Assembly: GCA_035493195.1 (NCBI GenBank)
Contig: DATJIM010000134.1
Coordinates: forward strand, 1 to 22,025
Source: Schlegelella_A sp035493195
GTDB taxonomy: Bacteria; Pseudomonadota; Gammaproteobacteria; Burkholderiales; Burkholderiaceae_C
Direction of reading: 5' to 3'
DNA: 22,025 nucleotides
The position numbers were made by a program, and so were the translations under genes. Shown one piece after another: positions 6,468-14,506 of this stretch (positions within the stretch are counted from its first letter, which is position 1; each line of letters starts with the position of its first letter). The notes below the pieces were generated by a model, which did not search any database, had not been told where the DNA came from, and saw only the letters and a list, made by a program, of their open reading frames with translations.

Positions 6468-7328
6468 TTGAGCCCGGTTCTTCCCATCGATCTCGCGAGC
6501 GGATTGTCCCTCGACGCCGCCGCGGCACGGCGCGCGGGCGAGGAGCGCTCGGCCGAGTACTGCTTCGCCGAGCCGTTCCCGCACATCGTCGTCGACGACT
6601 TCCTTCCCGAGCCGGTCGCGCACCTCGCGCTCGAGCACTTCCCGCGCCGGGCGCTGCAGAGTGACCGCGTCTTCGAGATGGGCTACGCGGGCTTGCACAA
6701 GCGGCAGATCCTGCCCGAGGAGTGCGACGCGCCGGCGCGGCAGCTCTTCCACTTCTTCAACTCGCGGCCGATGCTCGAGTTTCTCGAGGGGCTGACGACG
6801 ATCAAGGGCCTGATTCCCGACCCGTACTTCGTCGGCGGCGGCTACCACGAGACCGCGCGCGGCGGCAAGCTCGGCATCCACGCCGACTTCCGCATCAACG
6901 AGCAGCTTCACCTGCACCGCCGGATCAACGTCATCGTCTACCTCAACGAACGCTGGCAGCCCGAGTGGGGCGGTGCGCTCGAGCTCTGGGACCGGGGGAT
7001 GAAGACCAAGCAGCGCGAGGTCTTCCCGGTCTTCAACCGCGCCGTCGTCTTCAACACCGATGCCGACTCGTTCCACGGCCACCCCGATCCTCTGATGGCT
7101 CCGGAGGGCGTCTTCCGCCGCTCGATCGCGCTCTACTACTACACCGCGTCGAAGGAGATCTACAAGGAAGTGCCGAGCAGCGACACGATCTACCACGCGC
7201 GGCCGGGTGACGACGCGGCGACGCAGCGCGAGGCTCGCAAGCTGCGCCTCGACCAGCACCTGCGCCAGTGGGTGCCGCCGGCGCTGCTGCGCTACGTCTT
7301 CGCCGTGCAGCGGCGGCTCGGCAAATGA
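6468..7328 (+). CDS. 2-oxoglutarate/Fe(II)-dependent oxygenase (prolyl-4-hydroxylase-like fold)
   Basis: This 286-residue protein shows the non-haem iron facial triad: H138-x-D140 in GIHADFRIN and a distal His203 in DSFHGHPDP, followed by Arg218 in FRRSIALYYY, the usual 2-oxoglutarate carboxylate anchor. An N-terminal FAEPFPHIVVDDFLPE segment is typical of the 2OG-FeII_Oxy_3 group. It should hydroxylate or otherwise oxidise a substrate using O2 and 2-oxoglutarate. In polysaccharide loci the substrate may be a sugar, lipid or protein, and nothing in the sequence tells which. Translation starts at TTG 6468 with GGAG seven bases upstream. It is the first gene of the eleven-gene plus-strand run. 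Its stop overlaps the start of a 25-codon mini-ORF that leads to the polymerase gene. Confidence 0.85.
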   Translation: MSPVLPIDLASGLSLDAAAARRAGEERSAEYCFAEPFPHIVVDDFLPEPVAHLALEHFPRRALQSDRVFEMGYAGLHKRQILPEECDAPARQLFHFFNSRPMLEFLEGLTTIKGLIPDPYFVGGGYHETARGGKLGIHADFRINEQLHLHRRINVIVYLNERWQPEWGGALELWDRGMKTKQREVFPVFNRAVVFNTDADSFHGHPDPLMAPEGVFRRSIALYYYTASKEIYKEVPSSDTIYHARPGDDAATQREARKLRLDQHLRQWVPPALLRYVFAVQRRLGK

Positions 7329-7402
7329 ACACGCCCGGCGCGGCGATCGGCGGTCGCGCCGTCGGCCTGCGCCCGCTCCCGTTCCATGCTGCTCAACGCT
7401 AA
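7325..7402 (+). CDS. Possible 25-codon coupling or leader ORF
   Basis: An ATG overlapping the oxygenase TGA (ATGA at 7325-7328) opens a 25-codon frame beginning MNTPGAAIGG and ending with TAA at 7400-7402, 14 bases inside the polymerase gene. The downstream start at 7386 has no Shine-Dalgarno, so ribosomes ending this mini-ORF could re-initiate there. The peptide has no recognisable feature. It could equally be chance; the overlap at both ends is the only evidence. Confidence 0.3.
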   Translation: MNTPGAAIGGRAVGLRPLPFHAAQR

Positions 7403-8915
7403 GGCGCTCGTCGTCGTCCTGCTCTGCGCGATCGCGATCTTCGCGCTCGTCAAGCCGCTCTTCCTGCGCTTCACCGCGCCCGAGGACTTCGCGCGGCGCA
7501 GGAACGTCTGGCTCATCCTGACGATCGCGGCGTTCCTCAGCCCGGGCTTCTGGATCTACGTGATGGTCGCGATGCCGGTGATGGCGTGGGCCGGGTACCG
7601 CGACTCGAACCCGACCTCGCTCTACCTGTTCCTCTATTTCGTGATCCCGCCGGTCTTCATCCCGATCCCGACCGTCCTCATCAACCAGCTGTTCGCGCTC
7701 TCGAACGCGCGGATGATGGCATTCGTGATCCTGTTGCCCGCGGTGTGGCGCTGGCTTTCGAGCCTGCACGACGGCGAGCGCGTGCGCCTGAACGGCCTCG
7801 ACTACACGCTGCTCGCCTACGGGCTCCTGCAACTCGCGCTCTTCATCCCGTACGAGTCGTCGACCAACACGCTGCGTCGCGGGTTTCTCTTTCTCGTCGA
7901 CACGTACCTGGTCTACTTCGCGTTCAGCCGGATGGTCCGCGACCGGCACCAGCTTGCCGACACGATGGGAGGACTGTGCCTCGCCGCCGCGCTGTTCGCG
8001 CCGATGGCCATCTTCGAATCGTTGCGCGGCTGGCTTCTCTACACGGGCGTTTCCGACGTATTCGGCAACGCGAACATCTTCGCCTGGATTTTCCGCAGCG
8101 GGTCGCTGCGTGCGCAGGCGGCGACCGGACACTCGATCACGCTCGGCTATGTCATCGCGCTCGCGATCGGCTTCTGGATGTACCTGCGCGAGACGCAACC
8201 GTCGAAGAAGGTGAACACCGGCTTCTTCGTCCTGTTGTGGCTGGCGATGTTCTTCACGTACGCGCGCGGCCCGTGGGTGATGGGCGTGCTCCTCGTCGTC
8301 ATCGCGGTCGCGCTCGGGTCGCGCAACGCCGTCCAGATGATGAAGCTCGCGGTGGTGCCGAGCATGGTCGTGCTCGCGATCCTGGTGTCGCCTTTCGGCA
8401 GCGCGTTCATCGACCTCCTGCCCTTCGTCGGCAGCGCCGGTGCGGAGACGATCACGCAGCGGCAGGCGCTCGCCGAGACGTCGTGGCGCCTCGTGCAACA
8501 GAACCCGTGGTTCGGCAACCCGTTCGTGCTCCTGCAGATGGAGGACCTGCGCACGGGTGACCAGATCATCGACCTCGTCAACGGCTACGCGCAGGTCGCG
8601 CTCTTCTACGGTCTGGTCGGCCTCGCGCTCTTCCTCGCGGTCTTCCTCGGCTCGCTTCACAAGGCGTACGCGACGTTCAGACAGGCACGCAACGCCGGGG
8701 ACGACGCGATGGTCTGGCTCGGCTCGAGCCTGATCGCATGCCTGATCGCCTCGCTCTTCGTGATGGCGACGTCCGGCCAGCTCTATCTCCAGTGGATTTC
8801 GGCGGCGCTCCTCGTCGCCTACGCCCGAATGCAGGTCGTCGAGCGGCCGGTGGAGGAGACCGCGGTGGTGACGCGCACGAGCGGCTTTCGCTCGCGGCGC
8901 GCGGCGACGCTGTGA
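7386..8915 (+). CDS. Wzy/O-antigen-ligase-like polysaccharide polymerase
   Basis: A 509-residue polytopic inner-membrane protein with about 12 hydrophobic helices and a large periplasmic loop near 340-420 between late helices, the layout of the Wzy_C/O-antigen ligase family. Within the loop, ETSWRLVQQNPWFGNPF followed by DLVNGYAQVALFYGLVGL matches the usual NP-x-G-x-G and (H)NxY region of these proteins. It most likely polymerises repeat units delivered by the flippase. Ligase activity cannot be excluded, but the flippase and chain-length proteins favour polymerase. ATG 7386 lies at the start of the first helix and lacks a Shine-Dalgarno. Its TGA overlaps the GTG of the aminotransferase. Confidence 0.83.
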   Translation: MLLNAKALVVVLLCAIAIFALVKPLFLRFTAPEDFARRRNVWLILTIAAFLSPGFWIYVMVAMPVMAWAGYRDSNPTSLYLFLYFVIPPVFIPIPTVLINQLFALSNARMMAFVILLPAVWRWLSSLHDGERVRLNGLDYTLLAYGLLQLALFIPYESSTNTLRRGFLFLVDTYLVYFAFSRMVRDRHQLADTMGGLCLAAALFAPMAIFESLRGWLLYTGVSDVFGNANIFAWIFRSGSLRAQAATGHSITLGYVIALAIGFWMYLRETQPSKKVNTGFFVLLWLAMFFTYARGPWVMGVLLVVIAVALGSRNAVQMMKLAVVPSMVVLAILVSPFGSAFIDLLPFVGSAGAETITQRQALAETSWRLVQQNPWFGNPFVLLQMEDLRTGDQIIDLVNGYAQVALFYGLVGLALFLAVFLGSLHKAYATFRQARNAGDDAMVWLGSSLIACLIASLFVMATSGQLYLQWISAALLVAYARMQVVERPVEETAVVTRTSGFRSRRAATL

Positions 8916-10027
8916 GCTCGCCGCCCGCGCACGTGATCCCGTTCCTCGACCTCAAGTCGGTCTACGAGGGTTCGCGGCGCGAGATCGATGCCGCGCTGCT
9001 TCGCGTCGCCGCGAGCGCGTCGTACCTGCTCGGCAGCGAGCTCGCCGCGTTCGAGGCCGCGTGGGCGCGCCGCTGCGGCGTCCGCCACGCCGCGGGCGTC
9101 GCCAACGGTCTCGACGCGCTCCACCTCGGCCTGCTCGCGCTCGGCGTCCAGCCTGGCGACGAAGTGATCGTGCCTTCGAACACCTACATCGCGACCTGGC
9201 TCGCGGTGTCGCGCTGCGGCGCGAGCGTCGTCCCGGTCGAGCCGGTGGAAGCGACGTACAACATCGATCCGGTCCGGATCGAGGAGGCGATCACACCGCG
9301 CACCAAGGTGCTGCTGCCGGTCCACCTCTACGGCCAGCCCGCCGACATGGACGCGATCCAGGCGATCGCGACGCGCCGCGGCGTTCGCGTCCTCGACGAC
9401 TGCGCGCAGGCGCACGCGGCGCGCTACAAGGGCCGCGCGGTCGGGTCGCTCGCCGAGCTGTCGGCGTGGAGCTTCTACCCCGGCAAGAACCTGGGCGCGT
9501 TCGGCGACGCCGGCGCGGTCACCGGCGACGACCGCGCCCTCGTCGAGCAGGTCCGCGTGTTCGGCAACTACGGCTCGCGGGTCAAGTACCACAACGAGGT
9601 CAAGGGCTTCAACTCGCGGCTCGACGAGCTCCAGGCAGCGGTGCTCGCGGCCAAGCTGGCCGGCCTCGAGCACGCGACGACGCGCAGGCGCGCGATCGCC
9701 CAGCGCTATCTCGAAGGGATGCGCGACCTGCCGCTTCGCCTCCCCGAGGTCGCCGCCTTCGCCGAGCCGGCGTGGCATCTCTTCGTCGTCCGCCACCGCG
9801 ATCGCGACCGCTTCCAGCAGCGTCTTTCCGACCGCGGCATCGGCACGCTGATCCACTACCCGGTGCCGCCGCACCTGCAGCCGGCGTACGCCGAGCTCGG
9901 CTGGACGAAGGGGCGCTTCCCGATCGCCGAGGCGATCCATGCCGAGGTTCTGAGCCTGCCGATGTGGCCTGGTCTCGACGACGCCGCCGTCGAGCAGGTG
10001 ATCGATGCGGTTCGCGCGTGTGCCTAG
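8912..10027 (+). CDS. DegT/DnrJ/EryC1/StrS sugar-nucleotide aminotransferase, 3-keto-6-deoxyhexose type
   Basis: A 371-residue PLP enzyme expected to transaminate a nucleotide-linked 3-keto-6-deoxyhexose, as FdtB and QdtB do, giving a 3-amino-3,6-dideoxyhexose (Fuc3N or Qui3N). Visible motifs are FLDLKSVYEG near the start, a VPSNTYIATWLAVSRCGA segment at 88-105, Asp163 and Gln166 in LDDCAQAHAARYKG for PLP binding, the Schiff-base Lys192 in SFYPGKNLGAFGDAGAV, and NYGSRVKYHNEVKGFNSRLDELQAA, characteristic of the 3-aminotransferase subgroup. GTG 8912 overlaps the polymerase TGA (GTGA); the longer open frame back to 8738 lies inside the polymerase gene and lacks family similarity. No partner isomerase, RmlA/RmlB or N-acyltransferase is in the window. 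Confidence 0.9.
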   Translation: MSSPPAHVIPFLDLKSVYEGSRREIDAALLRVAASASYLLGSELAAFEAAWARRCGVRHAAGVANGLDALHLGLLALGVQPGDEVIVPSNTYIATWLAVSRCGASVVPVEPVEATYNIDPVRIEEAITPRTKVLLPVHLYGQPADMDAIQAIATRRGVRVLDDCAQAHAARYKGRAVGSLAELSAWSFYPGKNLGAFGDAGAVTGDDRALVEQVRVFGNYGSRVKYHNEVKGFNSRLDELQAAVLAAKLAGLEHATTRRRAIAQRYLEGMRDLPLRLPEVAAFAEPAWHLFVVRHRDRDRFQQRLSDRGIGTLIHYPVPPHLQPAYAELGWTKGRFPIAEAIHAEVLSLPMWPGLDDAAVEQVIDAVRACA

Positions 10028-10078
10028 CGCCGCGCCGGATACGCCGGTGGCAGGCGGGCCGGCACGAGGAGCGCTGAC

Positions 10079-11356
10079 GTGAGCCTGCGTCAGGCCGCGA
10101 CGCTCGGCGCCGCGCAGACCGTGACGACGATGGCGCTCAGCTTCATCAGCGTCAAGGTGACGTCGGTGTTCCTCGGCCCGGCCGGCCTCGGCACGCTCGG
10201 TCAGTTCACCTACTTCATCACGATGACGCAGGCGGTGCTCGCGGCGGGGCTCAACATCGGCCTCGTCCGCCGCACCGCCGAGCTCGGCGACGACCGCCCC
10301 GCACGCGAGCGCGTCGTCTCGACCGTGCTGCGCGCGCTCGTCATCGCCGGCATCCCGGTCGCGCTCGTGATCGCGGCGAGCTCGGGATGGCTTGCGCGCG
10401 AGCTGCTCCACGACGCGTCGCTCGGCATCCCGTTCGTCGTCTTCGCCGCGCTCTTCGTGCTCGGCCTCGGCGCGACCGTCGTCATCGCCTGCGCGAACGG
10501 CGCGAAGGACTTCCGCACGCTCACCTTGATCAACATCGGTACCGCGACCGCGAGCCTGGTGCTGATCGTCGCCCTCTGCCCGCCGTTCGGCGTCCTCGGC
10601 GGCATTCTCGCGATGGCGCTCCTGCCGCTCGCGAGCTGGACGATCGCCTGGCTGCTCGCGCGTCGCCGCGACTGGTGGCCGCGGCGGCCGCTCGCGCACG
10701 GCTTCGACGCCGGCGAGGCGCGCGGCATCGTCGCATTCGTGCCGATGGCGGTGATCAGCGCGGTCGGGCTGCCGCTCTTGCAGATCCTCATCCGCGACGC
10801 CGTCGCGAGCCACGGCGGCATGGCCGACGTCGGCCTGCTGCAAGGCGTCGTCCGCATCTCCGACATGTACCTCGGCGTCGCGACGAGCATCTTCGCGATG
10901 TACTACTTTCCGCGATTCAGCGAGATCTCCGACGCCGGCGAGCTCGTCCGCGAAGCGAAGCGCGGGCTCGCGATCATCGTGCCTTCGGTCGCGCTGGTGA
11001 GCGTCGCGATCTGGCTGCTGCGCGACCTCGTCATTCACATCCTCTTCACCGCCGAGTTCGCCGCGATGCGCGACCTCTTCGGTTGGCAGATGCTCGGCAA
11101 CACGCTGAAGATGGTCGGCTGGCTGTTCGGCTACCTGCTCCTCGCCAAGGCGAACGCGCTCGCGATGGCGGCGCTCGAGATCGTGACGATCGTCGTCTGG
11201 TGGCTGCTCTCGCTTGCCTTCATCGCCCACAACGGCACGATCGGCGCGCCGCAGGCCTACGTCGCGACGTACGCGCTCTATGCGGTCGCGACCTTCGTCG
11301 GCGTCGCCTTCGTCGTCCGGCGGATGCGCGCCGCGCCGCGCGCAGCGGTTGCATGA
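10079..11356 (+). CDS. Wzx-like polysaccharide repeat-unit flippase
   Basis: A 425-residue integral-membrane protein with about 12 hydrophobic helices, of the MOP/polysaccharide biosynthesis superfamily, most like the WzxE subgroup. It starts SLRQAATLGAAQTVTTMALS, with an amphipathic first helix and VFLGPAGLGTLGQF, a hallmark of these flippases. It should move the undecaprenyl-linked repeat unit from the cytoplasmic to the periplasmic face, feeding the polymerase. The GTG start is supported by GAGGAG at 10066-10071 with a seven-base spacer. The preceding 51-base gap is the only sizeable one in the run between here and 18938, so this may be a secondary ribosome-loading point. It overlaps the next gene by ATGA. 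Confidence 0.88.
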   Translation: MSLRQAATLGAAQTVTTMALSFISVKVTSVFLGPAGLGTLGQFTYFITMTQAVLAAGLNIGLVRRTAELGDDRPARERVVSTVLRALVIAGIPVALVIAASSGWLARELLHDASLGIPFVVFAALFVLGLGATVVIACANGAKDFRTLTLINIGTATASLVLIVALCPPFGVLGGILAMALLPLASWTIAWLLARRRDWWPRRPLAHGFDAGEARGIVAFVPMAVISAVGLPLLQILIRDAVASHGGMADVGLLQGVVRISDMYLGVATSIFAMYYFPRFSEISDAGELVREAKRGLAIIVPSVALVSVAIWLLRDLVIHILFTAEFAAMRDLFGWQMLGNTLKMVGWLFGYLLLAKANALAMAALEIVTIVVWWLLSLAFIAHNGTIGAPQAYVATYALYAVATFVGVAFVVRRMRAAPRAAVA

Positions 11357-12285
11357 GCGCGCCGGCGTCAGCAGCGGCGACGCCGCGCGTCACCGCGGTG
11401 CTGGTGTGCTGGAACCACGTCCGCTTCGTCCGCGCCGCGGTCGAGTCGGTGCTGCAGCAGACGTATCCGAACGTCCAGCTGATCGTCTTCGACAACGGCT
11501 CGACCGACGGCAGCCGCCGCGAGCTCGAGGCGCTGCGCGACTCGCACGACTTCACGCTCGTCTGCCAGGACAATGTCGGCCTGGTGCGGACGCTCAACCG
11601 CGGCCTCGCGATGGCCGAAGGCGACTTCATCGCGCCGCTCGCGACCGACGACGTCTGGCTGCCGCACAAGACCGCGCTCCAGGTCGACTACCTCCTCGCG
11701 CATCCCGACGTCGAGCTCGTCGCCGGCCAGATCGAGTCGATCGACGCCGAAGGGCGGCCGAACCCCGTGCCGACGGTCAAGCGCTCGGGCGAGCCGACGT
11801 TCGCCGAGCTGATGGCCAAGGGCAACTACGTTCCGGGGCCGACGGTGATGTGCCGCGTCGCGACGCTGCGCGCGCTCGGCGGCTGGGACGAGTCGCTGCG
11901 GATCGAGGACTACGCGCTCTGCCTGAGGCTCACGAAGATGGGCCGCCGCATCGTCGTCCTGCCCGAGTCGCTGACGCTCTACCGCTCGCACGGCGCGAAC
12001 TGGACGGGACGCTCGATCGATCCCGAGCTGCACGAGGTCGGCGCCGTCTACCGCGACACTCCCGAGTACCGCGACTTCTACCGCTTCCACTTCCCGCTGA
12101 CCTTCTGGCGCCTCGTCAAGGACGGCAGGAAGCGCGAGGCGCTGCGCGTCCTCTTCACCGAGCCGGTGCCTTGGACGTGGGCCAACGTCGGGCGCGGCCT
12201 GGTGCGGATGGCGATCCCGTACTGGCTCATCCGCGGCTACCGGATCCTGCGCGGCCGGGCGCCCGAGGGCGAGCTCGTCCGCTGA
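11353..12285 (+). CDS. Family 2 glycosyltransferase
   Basis: A 310-residue GT-A fold transferase. The N-terminal nucleotide-binding half has VTAVLVCWNHVRFVRAAVES and VFDNGSTDGS (46-54), then the acidic metal/nucleotide motif ATDDVW at 97-102 in place of DxD. The predicted catalytic acid is in RIEDYALCLRL (Glu185/Asp186). It should add one sugar, unknown from sequence, to the lipid-linked intermediate on the cytoplasmic face. The C-terminal part (about 250-300) is amphipathic and basic and could bind the membrane. ATG 11353 overlaps the flippase stop (ATGA). The next gene starts five bases after its own stop. Confidence 0.88.
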   Translation: MSAPASAAATPRVTAVLVCWNHVRFVRAAVESVLQQTYPNVQLIVFDNGSTDGSRRELEALRDSHDFTLVCQDNVGLVRTLNRGLAMAEGDFIAPLATDDVWLPHKTALQVDYLLAHPDVELVAGQIESIDAEGRPNPVPTVKRSGEPTFAELMAKGNYVPGPTVMCRVATLRALGGWDESLRIEDYALCLRLTKMGRRIVVLPESLTLYRSHGANWTGRSIDPELHEVGAVYRDTPEYRDFYRFHFPLTFWRLVKDGRKREALRVLFTEPVPWTWANVGRGLVRMAIPYWLIRGYRILRGRAPEGELVR

Positions 12286-12290
12286 TCTCG

Positions 12291-13520
12291 ATGCACATCG
12301 CCCTCTTCACGCCCGCGTGGCCGCCCGGCGCCGTCGCCAACGGCATCGTCACTTACGTCGCCGCGATGCGTGCCGAGCTGCTGCGCCAGGGACACCGGGT
12401 ATCGCTCTTCTCGCCCGACGTTCGCGTCGAGGCGAGCGATGTCCACGCCGTCGCGGCGAGCCCGGCCGAGCGTGTCGTCGACGCGCTTGTGGCGCGCGTG
12501 TCGCGTCGCGACCGCACCGTGTTCGACATCGGCAGGACGATTGCGGCGACGCTGCGGCGCGTGCACGCACGCGATCCGATCGACGTCGTCGAGATGGAGG
12601 AGTCGTTCGGCTGGGCGGGCGCCGTCGCGGCGACGACGTCGCTACCGGTCGTCTGCAAGCTGCACGGGCCGGCGTTCCTGACGCTCGTCGCCGCCGAGCT
12701 CGCGACCGAACCCGGCCGCGAGAAGGTGCGTCGCGAAGGCGACGCGCTCGCACGGCTGCCGGTGATCGTCGCGCCGTCGTGCTACACGCTGAACGAGACC
12801 CTCGCGCATTACGCGCTGCATCCTGCGCTGGCCGAACACGTCGTCAACCCGGTCGAGCCGCCTGCGGACATCGTGCTGTGGGATCCCGCGCACTGCGAGC
12901 GTGACACCGTGCTCTTCGTCGGGCGCTTCGATTCGGTGAAGGGCGGCGACCTGGTGGTGCTCGCGTTCCAGCGACTGCTCGCGCGGCGGCCCGGCGCTCG
13001 GCTCGTCTTCGTCGGCCCGGATCCAGGCGTGCTGCGCGCCGACGGCAGCGCGGTGCGGCTCGCCGACTTCATCGCCGCGCGAGCCGACCGTGCGCTCGCC
13101 GATGCGATCGAGACGACCGGTCCAATCGCGCCGGCGCGAGTCGCGGCGCTGAGGCCGCGCGCCGCGGTGACCGTCGTGCCCTCGCGCCGCGAGAGCCAGG
13201 GCTACACCGCGCTCGAGGCGATGCTGCAGTCGTGCCCGGTTGTCGTGACCGACACGTCGGGCTTGAGCGAAATCGTCGAGCACGGCGTCACCGGGATGAA
13301 GGCGAGGCCCGAAGATCCCGAAGATCTCGCAGCGCAGATCGAGCGCCTGCTCGACGATCGCGCGCTCGCGCGCTCGCTCGGCGCTGCCGGCCGCGCGTTC
13401 GTCCTGCGCGAGCACGCGCCCGCTGCGGTCGTCACCAGAATGCTTGCGGTGTACCGTCGCGCGATCGAGCTCCGGAGCGCCGCCGCGCTCGCTGTCCAAC
13501 CGAACTCGTCGCAGCCGTGA
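12291..13520 (+). CDS. Family 4 glycosyltransferase
   Basis: A 409-residue GT-B fold retaining transferase. The N-terminal domain opens MHIALFTPAWPPGAVANGIV with the usual glycine-rich acceptor loop and has CKLHGPAF near 122-129. The C-terminal domain starts near VLFVGRFDSVKGGD (207-220, Lys217) and carries the donor-site E-x7-E signature at Glu301 and Glu309 (SRRESQGYTALEAM), followed by VVVTDTSGLSEIV. The donor and acceptor sugars cannot be told. ATG 12291 is five bases after the previous stop; the long in-frame extension upstream overlaps two recognised genes and is not real. It overlaps the next gene by GTGA. Confidence 0.88.
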   Translation: MHIALFTPAWPPGAVANGIVTYVAAMRAELLRQGHRVSLFSPDVRVEASDVHAVAASPAERVVDALVARVSRRDRTVFDIGRTIAATLRRVHARDPIDVVEMEESFGWAGAVAATTSLPVVCKLHGPAFLTLVAAELATEPGREKVRREGDALARLPVIVAPSCYTLNETLAHYALHPALAEHVVNPVEPPADIVLWDPAHCERDTVLFVGRFDSVKGGDLVVLAFQRLLARRPGARLVFVGPDPGVLRADGSAVRLADFIAARADRALADAIETTGPIAPARVAALRPRAAVTVVPSRRESQGYTALEAMLQSCPVVVTDTSGLSEIVEHGVTGMKARPEDPEDLAAQIERLLDDRALARSLGAAGRAFVLREHAPAAVVTRMLAVYRRAIELRSAAALAVQPNSSQP

Positions 13521-14506
13521 ACGCCGTCTTCATCGCGATCGTCAACTACCGCACCGGCGCGATGGTCGCCGAGTGCCTCGCGTCGCTCGCCACGCAGCGC
13601 GTGCTGCTGCGCGGCGGCCGCGCGATCGTCGTCGACAACGCCTCCGGAGACGATTCGGTGGCGCGGATCGAAGCCGCGATCGCCGCCAACGGCTGGGGCG
13701 ACTGGGTCGAGGTGATCGCGGCGTCGCGCAACGGCGGCTTCGCGTACGGCAACAACCGCGCGATCGAGCGCGCGCGCGAGATCGATCCGCGGCTGAGCGC
13801 GATCGTCTTCCTCAACCCCGACACCGTCGTGCGGCCGGGCGCGCTGCGCGCTCTCCTCAGCCATCTCGAATCGCACGCCGACGCCGGCATCGTCGGTGCG
13901 ACGATCGAGGACGAGCACGGCGCGCGCCAGAAGAGCGCGCATCGGTTCCCGTCGCCGCTCACCGAGCTCGTCGCCGGATCGCAGCTCGGCATCGCGGCGC
14001 GCCTGGTCGGCGTCGACGCGCTCACCGAGGGACATTCGCAGCGTTGCGACTGGGTCTCCGGCGCTGCGTTCGTTGTCCGCCGCGAGGTCTTCGAAAAGAT
14101 CGGCGGCCTCGACGAAGGCTACTTCCTCTACTTCGAGGAGGTCGACTTCTGCCGGCGCGCGCGGCGCGCGGGCTGGACGTGCTGGACGGTCGCGGATGCG
14201 CGCGTCGTCCACCGCGAGGGATCGTCGACCGGCATTCGCGAGGTTCGTCGTCGGCCCGCGTACTGGTTCGAGTCGCGGCGGCGCTACTTCACCAAGGCGT
14301 ACGGCACGCTCGGCCTCATCGCCGCCGACGTGCTCTGGGCGGTCGGCCGCGCCAGCTACCTGGCGCGGCGTGCGGTCGGGCTCGGCGGCGCGCCCAAGCT
14401 CGCGGCGGTGCCGCCGCGCTTCGCGCTCGATCTCCTGCTCGGCGATGCGCGCGCGATCGTGCGCGGACGCCGCGCGGACGCGGGCATGCGCGAGAAGCGG
14501 GCATGA
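13517..14506 (+). CDS. Family 2 glycosyltransferase, rhamnosyltransferase-like
   Basis: A 329-residue GT-A transferase with FIAIVNYRTGAMVAECLASL at the start, AIVVDNASGDDS (36-47), ASRNGGFAYGNNRAIE (69-84), FLNPDTVVRPGA (98-109) in the DxD position and LDEGYFLYFEEVDFCRRARRAGW (198-220), with the catalytic acidic cluster. The GFAYGNN, NPD and YFEEVD pattern is that of the WbbL/rhamnosyltransferase group of GT2, but substrate cannot be read from it. The start is the GTG overlapping the preceding TGA (GTGA). It overlaps the next gene by ATGA. Confidence 0.88.
   Translation: MNAVFIAIVNYRTGAMVAECLASLATQRVLLRGGRAIVVDNASGDDSVARIEAAIAANGWGDWVEVIAASRNGGFAYGNNRAIERAREIDPRLSAIVFLNPDTVVRPGALRALLSHLESHADAGIVGATIEDEHGARQKSAHRFPSPLTELVAGSQLGIAARLVGVDALTEGHSQRCDWVSGAAFVVRREVFEKIGGLDEGYFLYFEEVDFCRRARRAGWTCWTVADARVVHREGSSTGIREVRRRPAYWFESRRRYFTKAYGTLGLIAADVLWAVGRASYLARRAVGLGGAPKLAAVPPRFALDLLLGDARAIVRGRRADAGMREKRA

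Noticed and set aside
6453..8660. A 735-codon minus-strand frame opposite the oxygenase and polymerase genes
   Set aside because: The translation is low-complexity, rich in Glu, Asp, Arg and His, a mirror of GC-rich codons on the other strand. Both plus-strand genes are recognisable families.
8819..11230. An 803-codon minus-strand frame spanning the aminotransferase and flippase genes
   Set aside because: Same antisense compositional artefact; it crosses several confidently assigned genes and has no recognisable motif.
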